The position numbers and the translations under genes are program-made. Below are positions 27,933 through 36,603 of a stretch of 64,000 bases of DNA, piece after piece. Under the pieces are notes generated by a model, which searched no databases, was not told where the DNA came from, and worked only from the letters and a program-made list of their open reading frames with translations. Position 1 is the stretch's first letter; every line of letters starts with the position of its first letter. The stretch covers positions 1 through 64,000 of the forward strand of contig CASGAP010000009.1 in the NCBI GenBank assembly GCA_949299515.1, written 5' to 3'. The stretch comes from an uncultured Desulfovibrionaceae bacterium (GTDB taxonomy: Bacteria > Desulfobacterota > Desulfovibrionia > Desulfovibrionales > Desulfovibrionaceae).

Positions 27933-29690
27933 ATGCCTAAAATGACCCCCAGTGAAGCTATGGCAGAAGTACTCGTTAACGAAGGAGTTACCCACGTTGG
28001 CGGTATTATGGGTTCTGCATACATGGACCTTCTCGACCTTTTCCCGGCTGCCGGCATTGACTTCATTTCTGTTCGTCACGAACAAACTGCAGGCCACATG
28101 GAAGACGCATACTGCCGTCTTACCGGTAAAGCTGGTGTTGTAATCGGTCAAAACGGTCCTGGTGTTACCAACTACGTAACAGCAGTTGCAACCGCTAACA
28201 TGGCTCACACTCCAATGGTTGTTATTTCTCCTTCTGCTGGTTCAATTTCCATTGGTTGGGACGGCTTCCAGGAATGCGACACATGGAACCTCTTTAAACC
28301 TATTACCAAAGCTTCTCTCCGCGTTCCTCATCCGAAACGCGCAGGCGATATCATGCGTACTGCTTTCCGTACCGCTTATGCACAACGCGGCCCGGTTCTC
28401 GTTGATATTCCGCGTGACTACTTCTACGGTGAACTCGAAGAAGAAATTCTTAAACCTCACCAATACCGTGTTGCTCCCGGCGGCATCGGCAACCCGGCTC
28501 AATTCGCTCACGCTGTTGAAGTTATCAAAAACGCTAAAAACCTCGTTATCGTTGCAGGCCGCGGCGTAGTTGATGCTGACTGCGTAAAAACCGTTCAGGA
28601 AATGGCTAAATTCCTCGGCGCTCCTGTTGCTACCACCTACCTCCACAACGACGCATATCCGTGCGACGATCCGTTCTGGACCGGTCCTATCGGCTACATG
28701 GGCTCCAAAGCTGCTATGCGTATTCTCCAAAAAGCTGACGTTATCCTCGCTATCGGTACCCGTCTGTCTTACTTTGGTACTCTTCCGCAATACGATATCA
28801 ACTACTTCCCGAAATCTGCAAAGATCGTTCAAATTGATATCAACCCGCAGCACATCGCTAAAACTCACCCGGTTGAAGTTGGCCTTTGCGCTGACGCTAA
28901 AGACGCTTCTGAAGAACTCTTCAAACGTCTGCAGGCTGCTCTCAAAGCTAAAACCGACGCTGAACTCCAACCCGTGTACAACTTGGTAAAATCCGAGCTT
29001 GAACAATGGTACAAAGAAATCAACGACATCGCTAACGAAGAAGTTGGCACCCGTGACGGCGAACCCCTCATGCACCCGCGCAAAGCTTTGGAAGTTGTAG
29101 GCAAATTCGTATATGACACCAACGCTATCGCTACCACCGACATCGGTAACACTTCTTCTACCGCTAACAGCTACCTCCGCTTCAAAAACCCGAAACGTCA
29201 CATCGCTACCCTGACTTTCGGTAACACCGGCTTTGCTTACCAAGCAGCTCTCGGTGCACAAATCGCTTGCCCGAACGACACCGTTGTTTCCATTGCCGGT
29301 GACGGTGCTTGGGGTATGAGCTTGTTCGAAGTTCCGACCGCTGTTCAATACAACCTGCCTGTTATCGCTACCGTATACAACAACGGTGCATGGTGCGCAG
29401 AAAAGAAAAACCAAATTGACTTCTACAACAACCGCTTCGTAGGTTCCGATATTTGGTCCAACTCTTATGCTAAGATCGGTGAAGCTATGGGTGCTGACGG
29501 TTACAAAGTAAACAACCAGGCTGACCTCAAGAACGCTCTTGAAGAAGCTCAAAAGAACCGTCGTCCTGCTGTTATCGAAATTATGACCGACGGCTGGAGA
29601 CTCGCACCTCCGTTCCGTCGTGACGCTCTTGCTCTCCCGACCCGTTTCTTGCCGAAGTACGAACACCTCGACGCTAAGAACTTCAAATAA
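27933..29690 (+). CDS. xsc: Sulfoacetaldehyde acetyltransferase
   Basis: A 585-residue ThDP enzyme. The N-terminal [18 protein letters not shown] carries the ThDP-activating Glu, and [11 protein letters not shown] followed by YNNGAW is the Mg-ThDP motif. Length and the [15 protein letters not shown]-type C-terminus fit Xsc. It converts sulfoacetaldehyde plus phosphate to acetyl phosphate and sulfite in the cytoplasm, feeding sulfite respiration and ATP formation. Strong Shine-Dalgarno (CGGAGGAT). Codon use is extremely biased to C-ending codons, so very high expression is likely. Direct use of Xsc after Tpa suggests a route that does not need isethionate. Confidence 0.95.
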   Translation: MPKMTPSEAMAEVLVNEGVTHVGGIMGSAYMDLLDLFPAAGIDFISVRHEQTAGHMEDAYCRLTGKAGVVIGQNGPGVTNYVTAVATANMAHTPMVVISPSAGSISIGWDGFQECDTWNLFKPITKASLRVPHPKRAGDIMRTAFRTAYAQRGPVLVDIPRDYFYGELEEEILKPHQYRVAPGGIGNPAQFAHAVEVIKNAKNLVIVAGRGVVDADCVKTVQEMAKFLGAPVATTYLHNDAYPCDDPFWTGPIGYMGSKAAMRILQKADVILAIGTRLSYFGTLPQYDINYFPKSAKIVQIDINPQHIAKTHPVEVGLCADAKDASEELFKRLQAALKAKTDAELQPVYNLVKSELEQWYKEINDIANEEVGTRDGEPLMHPRKALEVVGKFVYDTNAIATTDIGNTSSTANSYLRFKNPKRHIATLTFGNTGFAYQAALGAQIACPNDTVVSIAGDGAWGMSLFEVPTAVQYNLPVIATVYNNGAWCAEKKNQIDFYNNRFVGSDIWSNSYAKIGEAMGADGYKVNNQADLKNALEEAQKNRRPAVIEIMTDGWRLAPPFRRDALALPTRFLPKYEHLDAKNFK

Positions 29691-29733
29691 GTCATTTTTT
29701 GATTTATGCAGAGAGCAATCTCGTGAAGAATAT

Positions 29734-29762
29734 AAGGACACCCGAAAGGGTGTCCTTTTTTT
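29734..29762 (+). terminator. Terminator of xsc
   Basis: GGACACCC (29736-29743) pairs with GGGTGTCC (29748-29755) around a GAAA loop, followed by seven T. The next ~350 bases to the riboswitch are very AT-rich, and no gene or structured RNA is seen there. Confidence 0.92.
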
Positions 29763-30126
29763 GTTAAAAGGTTTGGGATCAATAATAAATTTAAAAATTA
29801 TTTCCTTTTATTTTTCCATATTGAATAAAAAAAACAAAGCATTAAAATAAAATTATATTAAAAATATATGTATTTTTTGCATATTATAAATATTTTATGT
29901 TTATTGAGCTTTTTACTGCATAGAAAAATTATTTTATGCATGATATTTTCTTTATTATTGTGCTTTATAATGAAATAATATGTATAATTTATTTTTAATG
30001 CATTTTATAAAGTTTTCTGTTTATTCTTCTGCGCCGAATTAATCTTTGCTTATGTCTGCATTATCTTTTCGTTAAAGAAATTTATATTGCAATAATCATA
30101 AAAAAGCAGTATAAAAAAAGTCTAGC

Positions 30127-30203
30127 TAGGGGAGCCGAAAGGCTGAGAAAGGATTTGCCTGACCCTTTGAACCTGACGCAGGTCATTCTGCCGTAGGAAA
30201 GCC
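30127..30203 (+). ncRNA. TPP riboswitch (THI element) upstream of thiC
   Basis: The stretch from GGGGAGCCGAAAGGCTGAGA to CCGTAGGAAAG contains both conserved blocks of the thiamine pyrophosphate aptamer: CTGAGA with GGATTTGC in the pyrimidine arm, and ACCCTTTGAACCTGA in the pyrophosphate arm. It senses TPP and turns off thiC. Confidence 0.95.
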
Positions 30204-30217
30204 ATTTGGATTACCTT

Positions 30218-30250
30218 GCGTCATAAAATTTTTAATGGCGCTTTTTTTTT
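30218..30250 (+). terminator. Riboswitch-controlled terminator before thiC
   Basis: GCGTCAT (30218-30224) pairs with ATGGCGC (30235-30241), with one G-T pair, followed by nine T. A competing stem GGCGC (30237-30241) with GCGCC (30251-30255) could act as antiterminator. The RBS lies just after it, so TPP binding probably stops transcription before thiC. Confidence 0.78.
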
Positions 30251-30269
30251 GCGCCGGAAAGGAAGAATT

Positions 30270-31559
30270 ATGTTGTCCAAAAACAAAGTATTGAAAGTTC
30301 TTTTTGACAAGCACTGCAAAGCGCTTTCTGCCTATGAAGGTCTTTCTGCCGAAGAGCTGGAAGCCGGAATTAATGCCGGTACCATGGTGCTGCTGGGTAA
30401 TCCGAACCACCCGAATCTTGAACCGATAATGATAGGCCAGCCCTGCCGCGTAAAAGTAAATGCCAATATCGGCACATCTCCTTTGACACATTGCCTTGAT
30501 TCTGAAAAAAATAAAATTAAAGCCTGCTTTGAAGCCGGTGCCGATACTATTATGGACCTGTCCATTTCCGGCGATTTGGACGCAATACGCAAAGGCATGA
30601 TTGAAGCCTGGCATAAACCCATCGGCACTGTGCCCATGTATGCGGTGGGACAGCAAATTTTGGACGCTGACAAGCCCATTTCTTCCATGGATCCCGAAAT
30701 GCTTTTTAAAGAAGTGGAAAAGCAGGCTGAACAGGGGGTTGACTACATGACCCTGCACTGCGGCATTACCCGCAAAGGCGCACAATTCGGCGACGATAAT
30801 GATCCGAAATACGGCCGCGTAATGGGTATTGTATCTCGCGGCGGTTCCATGCTTGCCCGCTGGATGCTTGACAACGACAAAGAAAATCCGTTGTTGGTAA
30901 ATTACGACAGACTGCTTGAAATATGTCTGAAGCATAACGTAACGATATCTTTGGGTGATGCTCTGCGTCCGGGCGGCGGTGACGATGCGGGCGACGCCGC
31001 ACAGATTGAAGAAGCCATTACCCTTGGTCAGTTGGTGCGCCGCAGCCGCGAAGCAGGCGTGCAGACTATGATTGAAGGTCCCGGCCACGTGCGTATGCAT
31101 CAGATTGCTTCCAATATTCAGATTATTAAACAGCTTACCTATAATGCTCCTATTTATGTTTTGGGGCCGCTGACTATGGACAGCGCCGCAGGGCATGACC
31201 ATATTGCCGGAGCCATAGGCGGCGCCATCGGCGTTCAGAACGGTGTGGATTTCCTGTGCTACCTTACTCCTGCCGAACATTTGGCTTTGCCAAACGTGGA
31301 CGATGTTACGGCCGGCATTATTGCGTCTAAAATCGCCGCGCAGGCAGGTGAGCTTGCTCTTGGCAGAAAGCACGCAATAGAACGGGAAAATGCCATGAAC
31401 AAGGCCCGCAAAGCTTTGGATTGGGACGGCATGACTAAAGCCGCGCTCGACCCGCAGTCAGTCATTACCCGGCGCGAACCGCATAAAGACGAAGAAGTCT
31501 GTGCTATGTGCGGCAAATTCTGCGCTGTAAAAATGCTTAATGACAGACGCAAGCATTAA
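30270..31559 (+). CDS. thiC: Phosphomethylpyrimidine synthase
   Basis: A 429-residue radical-SAM enzyme of the short ThiC class. Motifs include NANIGTSP, MDLSISGDLDAIRKG, LHCGITRKG, SLGDALRPGGGDDA, EGPGHVRMHQI and the C-terminal cysteine cluster CAMCGKFC. It converts aminoimidazole ribotide to hydroxymethylpyrimidine phosphate for thiamine. The cluster spacing is CX2CX3C, one residue shorter than the CX2CX4C of E. coli-type ThiC; I believe this is common in short ThiC proteins but could not check. Start at 30270 after AAAGGAAG. Under the TPP riboswitch. Confidence 0.96.
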   Translation: MLSKNKVLKVLFDKHCKALSAYEGLSAEELEAGINAGTMVLLGNPNHPNLEPIMIGQPCRVKVNANIGTSPLTHCLDSEKNKIKACFEAGADTIMDLSISGDLDAIRKGMIEAWHKPIGTVPMYAVGQQILDADKPISSMDPEMLFKEVEKQAEQGVDYMTLHCGITRKGAQFGDDNDPKYGRVMGIVSRGGSMLARWMLDNDKENPLLVNYDRLLEICLKHNVTISLGDALRPGGGDDAGDAAQIEEAITLGQLVRRSREAGVQTMIEGPGHVRMHQIASNIQIIKQLTYNAPIYVLGPLTMDSAAGHDHIAGAIGGAIGVQNGVDFLCYLTPAEHLALPNVDDVTAGIIASKIAAQAGELALGRKHAIERENAMNKARKALDWDGMTKAALDPQSVITRREPHKDEEVCAMCGKFCAVKMLNDRRKH

Positions 31560-31584
31560 TGTTTAGGGGCAAAAAAAGAATAAA

Positions 31585-31616
31585 TAAAAAAGCACTGGTT
31601 TTTCCAGTGCTTTTTT
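31585..31616. terminator. Terminator of thiC
   Basis: AGCACTGG pairs with CCAGTGCT around a T loop, with A-run and T-run flanks, 26 bases past the stop codon. Confidence 0.9.
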
Positions 31617-31651
31617 ATTATACTCGTTTACATGATACAAGGAGATATATC

Positions 31652-32170
31652 ATGAGAAGAAAAGAAAAAGAAATAACCTCTCAGGAAGAAATTATAAAAA
31701 TTGTTCAAAATGCCAGAGTTTGCCGTGTTGCTTTTTATGATGAAGAATATCCTTATATTGTGCCGCTGTGTTACGGTTTTGATCATCAAAACGATAAAAT
31801 TTCATTGTATTTTCATGTGGCGAAACATGGTAAGAAGTTGGATTTGCTGAAAAAAAATTCTCATGTTGCTTTTGAAATCGAAAAAGACGTCAGTATTTTC
31901 AGAGGTAAAAGCGTCTGTGACTATTCCATGTTTTTTGAGTCTGTCTGTGGTGTGGGCACCATGCGCGTTATAGATGATGAGAATGAAAAAATATATGCAT
32001 TACAATGTGTTACAAAGCATAACGCCTTTTATGACAAAGAAGAAAAACACGCAAGCGCCGTAGATACCGAGCTGTATAACGCGTATTTCGGCCCGGAACA
32101 TTTGCATGGTATTGTTTTGCTTGAACTTGTTGTGGATTCTTGGACGGGAAAACGTTCAAAGCCGCATTGA
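31652..32170 (+). CDS. Pyridoxamine-5'-phosphate-oxidase-family (NimA-like) flavoprotein
   Basis: A 172-residue split-barrel protein with the N-terminal pattern MRRKEKEITSQEEIIKIVQ, then YPYIVPLCYGFD, YFHVAKHGKKLDLL and a FEIEKD strand, as in small flavin-binding proteins annotated as nitroimidazole resistance (NimA-like). Likely a cytoplasmic FMN- or F420-type reductase; substrate unknown. The start at 31652 follows AAGGAG; an upstream in-frame extension runs through the thiC terminator and is rejected. It appears to be monocistronic. Confidence 0.8.
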   Translation: MRRKEKEITSQEEIIKIVQNARVCRVAFYDEEYPYIVPLCYGFDHQNDKISLYFHVAKHGKKLDLLKKNSHVAFEIEKDVSIFRGKSVCDYSMFFESVCGVGTMRVIDDENEKIYALQCVTKHNAFYDKEEKHASAVDTELYNAYFGPEHLHGIVLLELVVDSWTGKRSKPH

Positions 32171-32230
32171 TTTTTGTGATAAATGTATGCATTAAATTAA
32201 AAAAATCTGTTTTTGCCGATATTTTTATGA

Positions 32231-32261
32231 AGGAAGAATACATTTTTCTTCCTTTTTTTTT
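32231..32261 (+). terminator. Terminator of the NimA-like gene
   Basis: AGGAAGAA (32231-32238) pairs with TTCTTCCT (32246-32253), followed by a long T-run. Confidence 0.85.
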
Positions 32262-32291
32262 GTGCGGCAGCCAGAGTTTTCGGAGCCATTT

Positions 32292-32573
32292 AGGGTATGT
32301 TTCCGAAATAATGATGTAGAGTATGACGATTGTAAAAATATCAACCGAAATTATTTGTTTTGATTTGGGAAATGCATTTTCAGCCGTTCATATTCGCGGT
32401 ATTTGCAAAATCGAAGCCAAAATTTTCGGCAAGGTTCCGTAAATACCGCGCAATGAGGAGCCGGGGGAGCCACCCAAAGGGCGACAAGTCGTTTGCGTTA
32501 ATGAGCTTGCGAATTTTACGCAAATGGACAGCAATGCAATCATTTCCCCCGGAAAAGAATTAAGAAACAGACT
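32292..32573 (+). repeat. Dispersed repeat, copy 5 (full length)
   Basis: A 282-bp copy. Left end AGGGTATGTTTCCGAAATA, right end (inverted) AGTCTGTTTCTTAATT. The hairpin stem CGCGGTATTTGC/GTAAATACCGCG flanks an inner GCCAAAATTTTCGGC fold. The core GGGGGAGCCACCCAAAGGG and CAATCATTTCCCCC follow. It lies between two convergent genes. Confidence 0.85.
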
Positions 32574-32620
32574 TCGGCCGGCTGTGCAGGACGGTTTGTG
32601 TACAGGATATCTGCCGGTTA

Positions 32621-33745
32621 TTACTGTTTTTTGTGCAGGGTGATGAGCGCAATTTCGCTCGGAACCAACAGGCGGAACGGTGTGTATGTCCAAATTCCCG
32701 TGCCGCTGCTGACATAGAGTTTTGCTCCGTTTTGTTCGTAGACGCCCGAAACAAAACCGCCATTAAATTTTGCGACAATGGGGGCCAAAAAAAACACCGT
32801 GCCGCCGTGCGTGTGGCCGGAAAGCTGCAAATCGACAAAAGGGGCGGCACTGCGGAAACGCAGCGGATAGTGGTCAAGAAGAATGGTGAAGCTTTTATTC
32901 GGAGCGGGGCCGAATAAAGCCGGAAAATCAATATGCTGATAGCGCGGCTGTGATTTCGCGCCGATAAGGGTTATTCCGCCGGGCAGACGGACACGCTGAT
33001 TTTCCAAAACCTGCAGGCCGCTGTCTTTGAAATATTGCTGCCAGCGGGAAAGTACGTGATAATTTTCGTGGTTGCCGAAAACAAAATACACGCCGTCAGG
33101 GGCAGTAAGTTTTTGCAGCGGTGCAAGGTGCTCGGCAATGTCCTGCGGCTTGGTGTCGCCGATATCACCTGTATGGACAATAAGGTCGGGCTGTTCGGCT
33201 AAAATTTTTTGTACCACGCCTTCCTGCCAGTTTTTTCGGAAAATCAGTCCGGTGTGGGTGTCGGTAATCTGCGCTATGGTGTATCCTTCCAGCTGCGGCG
33301 GCAAATTTTTGTAATAAAGGCTGATGCGGTTAATTTCCGGTACGGCAAGAGTGCTGCTGACACTCAGAGCCGCTGCGGCGGTGCACAGCAGAATTTCCGC
33401 AAGGTTCAGTTTGCCGGAGCGCAGCAGGTTTTTGGCGGTATTCCGAATGTTTTTATTACTAATTGAAATAATTAAAAAAATAATGCTAATGCTTAAATGC
33501 ATTACTCTGATCCAAAAGTAAAAAAACGCAAAAGCGCTGATAAGGGCAAGCAGCAGCACCAGCGGATAGGGCATATGCAGAGCAGGGTCAAAATACGGCC
33601 CTAAAGGGATAATATAGGCAAGCCCCAGGACGCAGAGCAAAAAGAACAGGATTTTGCCGCCTTTCCGGCAGGGAAGGCAGGCGGCATTCCATAGTGACAT
33701 CAGGCAAACGGCAAAAAAAATCGGAACAAGAAATTGGGAAATCAT
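32621..33745 (-). CDS. Membrane-anchored metallophosphoesterase (YaeI/YkuE-like)
   Basis: A 374-residue protein with about four N-terminal membrane helices (to residue ~140) and a calcineurin-like catalytic domain with all metal motifs: DTHTG, GDIGD, GNHE and SGHTHGG. Relatives hydrolyse UDP-diacylglucosamine or other phosphoesters at the membrane; the substrate is not established here. Its ATG overlaps the stop codon of the PHP phosphatase gene (TAATG), so the two are translationally coupled. Confidence 0.85.
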   Translation of the reverse strand: MISQFLVPIFFAVCLMSLWNAACLPCRKGGKILFFLLCVLGLAYIIPLGPYFDPALHMPYPLVLLLALISAFAFFYFWIRVMHLSISIIFLIISISNKNIRNTAKNLLRSGKLNLAEILLCTAAAALSVSSTLAVPEINRISLYYKNLPPQLEGYTIAQITDTHTGLIFRKNWQEGVVQKILAEQPDLIVHTGDIGDTKPQDIAEHLAPLQKLTAPDGVYFVFGNHENYHVLSRWQQYFKDSGLQVLENQRVRLPGGITLIGAKSQPRYQHIDFPALFGPAPNKSFTILLDHYPLRFRSAAPFVDLQLSGHTHGGTVFFLAPIVAKFNGGFVSGVYEQNGAKLYVSSGTGIWTYTPFRLLVPSEIALITLHKKQ

Positions 33746-34587
33746 TAAAATTTCAGCTGCAGCGGTTTGCGGTCGATGAAGATTGTGTGTTCGGTGTAGC
33801 CGAATTGCCGTGCAAAATCTGCCAGATCGTCAAAGGCGTACGCAACGGTATTGATATTGTGGGTATCGGAGGCAAAGCTGATGGGAATTTGATAGGATGC
33901 CGCAATTTCCATAACTTTCGGTGAAGGATGTATTTCTTTGCAGGCTTTGTTCAGGCCGCCGCTGGAAACTTCCAGTACCATGCCTGATTGTTTGATTACG
34001 GCAAATGTTTTATGCAGACATTCGGCTGCCTGCGGGGTTTCCAGCCAAGCATGAAAATCGTCGATGCAGCGGATTTTTACAAAGTCCGGGTGGGCGATAA
34101 TGTCGGTTTTGCCCCATTGGGCAAGTTTTGCAATGCAGTCGTAATATTCTTCAAAAAATCTGAATTTTTCGTTTTGATCCGCTTTTTCCGTATCCCAAAG
34201 CCCGATGTTTTGTTCTCCCACAAAATGTACGGTACCGATAACATAATCAAAAGGATAGCTTTGAATAAGGTTTTCCATGTATGCCGTGTCGTGCGGGGTG
34301 AAATCGAGTTCCATGCCCAGCAAAACTTGGGGTTTGGGATTGGCGGCGGTACGGTTGTAGTTTTCGGTGTCTTTTTTTAATTCCAGCACATCTTGAACAT
34401 ATTGCTTAAATGCAAGGTTCATATCGCCTTCACGGTAGAGCAGGCAGGAAAAACCTTCGGGCAGGGGGGTATGCTCGGAAAATCCGTAATATGTAAGGCT
34501 TTTTTCTTCTGCAGCTTTGTACATTTGCCGAACCGTGTTTTTGCCGTGAAAATAATCCGTATGCGTATGAATGTCAGCTGTAATCAT
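33745..34587 (-). CDS. PHP-domain phosphatase (histidinol-phosphatase family)
   Basis: A 280-residue TIM-barrel-like PHP protein. The N-terminus MITADIHTHTDYFHG gives the first metal-binding HxH, followed by YGFSEHTPLP, GMELDF, GTVHFVG, IIAHPD and SFASDTHN, so the metal ligands appear complete. Members dephosphorylate histidinol phosphate or other small phosphates. No histidine genes are nearby, so HisK activity is only one option. Start at 34587, because the upstream extension is not family-like. Coupled to the next gene. Confidence 0.85.
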   Translation of the reverse strand: MITADIHTHTDYFHGKNTVRQMYKAAEEKSLTYYGFSEHTPLPEGFSCLLYREGDMNLAFKQYVQDVLELKKDTENYNRTAANPKPQVLLGMELDFTPHDTAYMENLIQSYPFDYVIGTVHFVGEQNIGLWDTEKADQNEKFRFFEEYYDCIAKLAQWGKTDIIAHPDFVKIRCIDDFHAWLETPQAAECLHKTFAVIKQSGMVLEVSSGGLNKACKEIHPSPKVMEIAASYQIPISFASDTHNINTVAYAFDDLADFARQFGYTEHTIFIDRKPLQLKF

Positions 34588-34742
34588 ATAAAACTCCGAA
34601 AGTTGCGGGAATAATGCGCAGTATATCGGAAAAAAACAGAAAAGGCTAGTCACAGAAAAGTTAAAATAATTTATGTTTTCGCTTGTGATACATGAAAAGC
34701 CATGTTATAAAATACACATATTCTAAATAGGGGTACGAATTT

Positions 34743-36071
34743 ATGCCTGCCAACGAAGCTAAAACAATATGCAAAACAATATTAAGAAACGGCTATGACG
34801 CCTATTTGATTAATACAGCATTACAAAGTGAAATCAATGAATTATTGCAGATTAAGGAAATTGCCATTGCCTGCGATGTGGATTTGGAAACTCTGCAGAA
34901 GCTGTTCCCCAATCTGGAACCCAGCACAGAAGTTGCCGAACTCGGTATTTTGGAAGGCGAGTCCGGATATACGTTCCGTTTTTATTCCGCAAACTGTTCT
35001 GCGGTTGCCGATCCCGAAGCTCTGCGCATTCATTTTACCCACCGCATGGTAAATCAGCTTGAGGCTAACGACAGAAAGCTGTTTGAAGCAGTTGCCGGCA
35101 CGGCGGATTTTATTAAATCCGATGAAGTGTTTGCCGATTTGTCCGGCGGTTTTATCAAACTGCAGGGTATTCCGCAGCATACGCTGCAAAAAAACTATAT
35201 TTTGGCAATACGGGCTCTGCGTCTTGCCGCCAACTATGATTTGCCCATTGACCCCAATACGTGGGTTGCCATTGTGCAGAGTGCCAGCAATGTTGCCAGC
35301 TATGTTTCCGGCCATGCCTTTGTGGAGGAATGGCGCTTGGTTTCTGCCGAATCCATGTGGCGCTTCTTTGAACTTTTGAAAGACAGCTCCATTCTGCACG
35401 GCATTATTCCGGAACTTGGCGCGCTTACAGCCATAAAACAGCACAGCAATAAAAATACCGACGATGAAGAAAGTGTCTTTGATTTTACATTGCGCTGCCT
35501 GAAGTTTTATCCCGAAGAACTGCTGCATTATGACTGGGTGGGAGCCGTTGCCGTACTTTTCCACGCCATAGGCAAAGCCTATGCTGCCGAAAGAGTGGAA
35601 GGACGCTGGTATTTTTCCCAGTTCCACAGAATAGGCGAAAAAGTTGCCCGTAAGATTCTGCACCGTCTGCATTTTGAAGCGGATGAAATTGATACGATCT
35701 GCGATATTATCAGCAACCAAATCCGTTTCCAGTCCATGATGACGGACAGAGGAATGCAGAAATTTTTGGAACTGCCGCACCAACAGCGGCTTATTGAACT
35801 TGCCAGGGCGCAGATTAAAGCCATACCCAACGGAAATTATACAAACTTCAACCATAATCTTAAGTTTATGGAACGCGGCACGACTCCGCTTTCCATGCGC
35901 GAGCCGCTTTTGAACGGCAATGAAATTATGGAACATACCCATCTTGATCCGGGCCCGAAAGTCGGCAGACTCCGTGACGCCCTGCTGAATGCGCAGATTA
36001 TCGGCGAAGTGAACAATACGGAAGAAGCTATCCGTTTTGTAAAGGAAAATATGAATAAAATACCCGGTTAA
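34743..36071 (+). CDS. CCA-adding-enzyme/poly(A)-polymerase homologue lacking catalytic residues
   Basis: A 442-residue protein with the full layout of a bacterial class II nucleotidyltransferase. The N-terminal GYDAYL aligns with GYEAYL of CCA enzymes, but the GG-x-VRD motif is replaced by INTALQSE and the metal-binding DxD by EIA. The RNA-binding segment (ILAIRALRLAANYDLPIDPNTW) is well kept. The HD-domain motif HDIGK is HAIGK, losing the metal Asp. The frame is intact over full length, so it looks like a maintained pseudoenzyme, perhaps RNA-binding or regulatory. It appears to stand alone. Confidence 0.75.
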   Translation: MPANEAKTICKTILRNGYDAYLINTALQSEINELLQIKEIAIACDVDLETLQKLFPNLEPSTEVAELGILEGESGYTFRFYSANCSAVADPEALRIHFTHRMVNQLEANDRKLFEAVAGTADFIKSDEVFADLSGGFIKLQGIPQHTLQKNYILAIRALRLAANYDLPIDPNTWVAIVQSASNVASYVSGHAFVEEWRLVSAESMWRFFELLKDSSILHGIIPELGALTAIKQHSNKNTDDEESVFDFTLRCLKFYPEELLHYDWVGAVAVLFHAIGKAYAAERVEGRWYFSQFHRIGEKVARKILHRLHFEADEIDTICDIISNQIRFQSMMTDRGMQKFLELPHQQRLIELARAQIKAIPNGNYTNFNHNLKFMERGTTPLSMREPLLNGNEIMEHTHLDPGPKVGRLRDALLNAQIIGEVNNTEEAIRFVKENMNKIPG

Positions 36072-36074
36072 TCC

Positions 36075-36377
36075 AGGGTATGTTTCCGAATTAATCCCAT
36101 TGAGTACAGCAGGTTAAAAAATATCGACAGAAACAGACCGTTTTAAAGTTTGTTTTGGAAAAAAGTTTTTTCAGCTGTTCTTATTTACGGTATTTGCGGA
36201 ACCGAAGCCGAAACTTTCGGCAAGGTTCCGTAAATTCTGTGTAATGCGGGGCTTGGGAGAACCTTCCAAAGGGTGACAAGCCGTTTGCGTCAGTGAGCTT
36301 GCGAACGTTACGCAAATGGACAGCAGCGCAATCATTTCCTCCAAGAAAAAAAGAAAAATAATCTTGAAATACACCCT
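36075..36377 (+). repeat. Dispersed repeat, copy 6 (full length, reference copy)
   Basis: A 303-bp copy starting four bases after the preceding stop codon. Ends AGGGTATGTTTCCGAATTA and, inverted, AGGGTGTATTTCAAGATTA. The hairpin at about 36191-36233 has arms TTTGCGGAACC and GGTTCCGTAAA around GCCGAAACTTTCGGC. The core (GTTTGCGTCAGTGAGCTTGC, then GCAATCATTTCCTCC) follows. On the minus strand a frame starting MIALLSICVTFASSLTQ is open for about 54 codons. Confidence 0.85.
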
Positions 36378-36390
36378 AGTGATGTTTGTA

Positions 36391-36418
36391 CAAAAAAGCT
36401 GCCTGCGGGCAGCTTTTT
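36391..36418. terminator. Bidirectional terminator after the nucleotidyltransferase homologue
   Basis: AGCTGCC/GGCAGCT stem with A-run before and T-run after. The 36420-36546 stretch between this and the argF terminator has no gene I can support. Confidence 0.85.
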
Positions 36419-36546
36419 TTGTGCTTTATCAGGAAAAAACGCGCTATGCCAAATCGGCGGAGAGAACCGGTCGGGGAAATTTGTCTGTCTTGCGGCAGCG
36501 GGCGAAACTCCGTATCCGGTTTTGCCCTGTGTATGTTGGATAGTAT

Positions 36547-36583
36547 AAAAAAAACAGCCCGTTGTTTTCGGCAGCGGGCTGTT
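36547..36583 (-). terminator. Terminator of argF
   Basis: AACAGCCCG and CGGGCTGTT form a 9-bp stem followed on the minus strand by a run of U. Confidence 0.88.
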
Positions 36584-36603
36584 TTGATTTCCAGTTTTGG
36601 CTG

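Noticed and set aside
28242-29741. Long open frame (499 codons) antisense to xsc
   Set aside because: Xsc is clearly coding on the plus strand. Extreme codon bias removes antisense stop codons; the antisense product has no recognisable domain.
36421-36546. Possible small protein with CLSCGSG, resembling a SEC-C zinc motif
   Set aside because: No ribosome site, and the frame runs into the argF terminator; too short to support.
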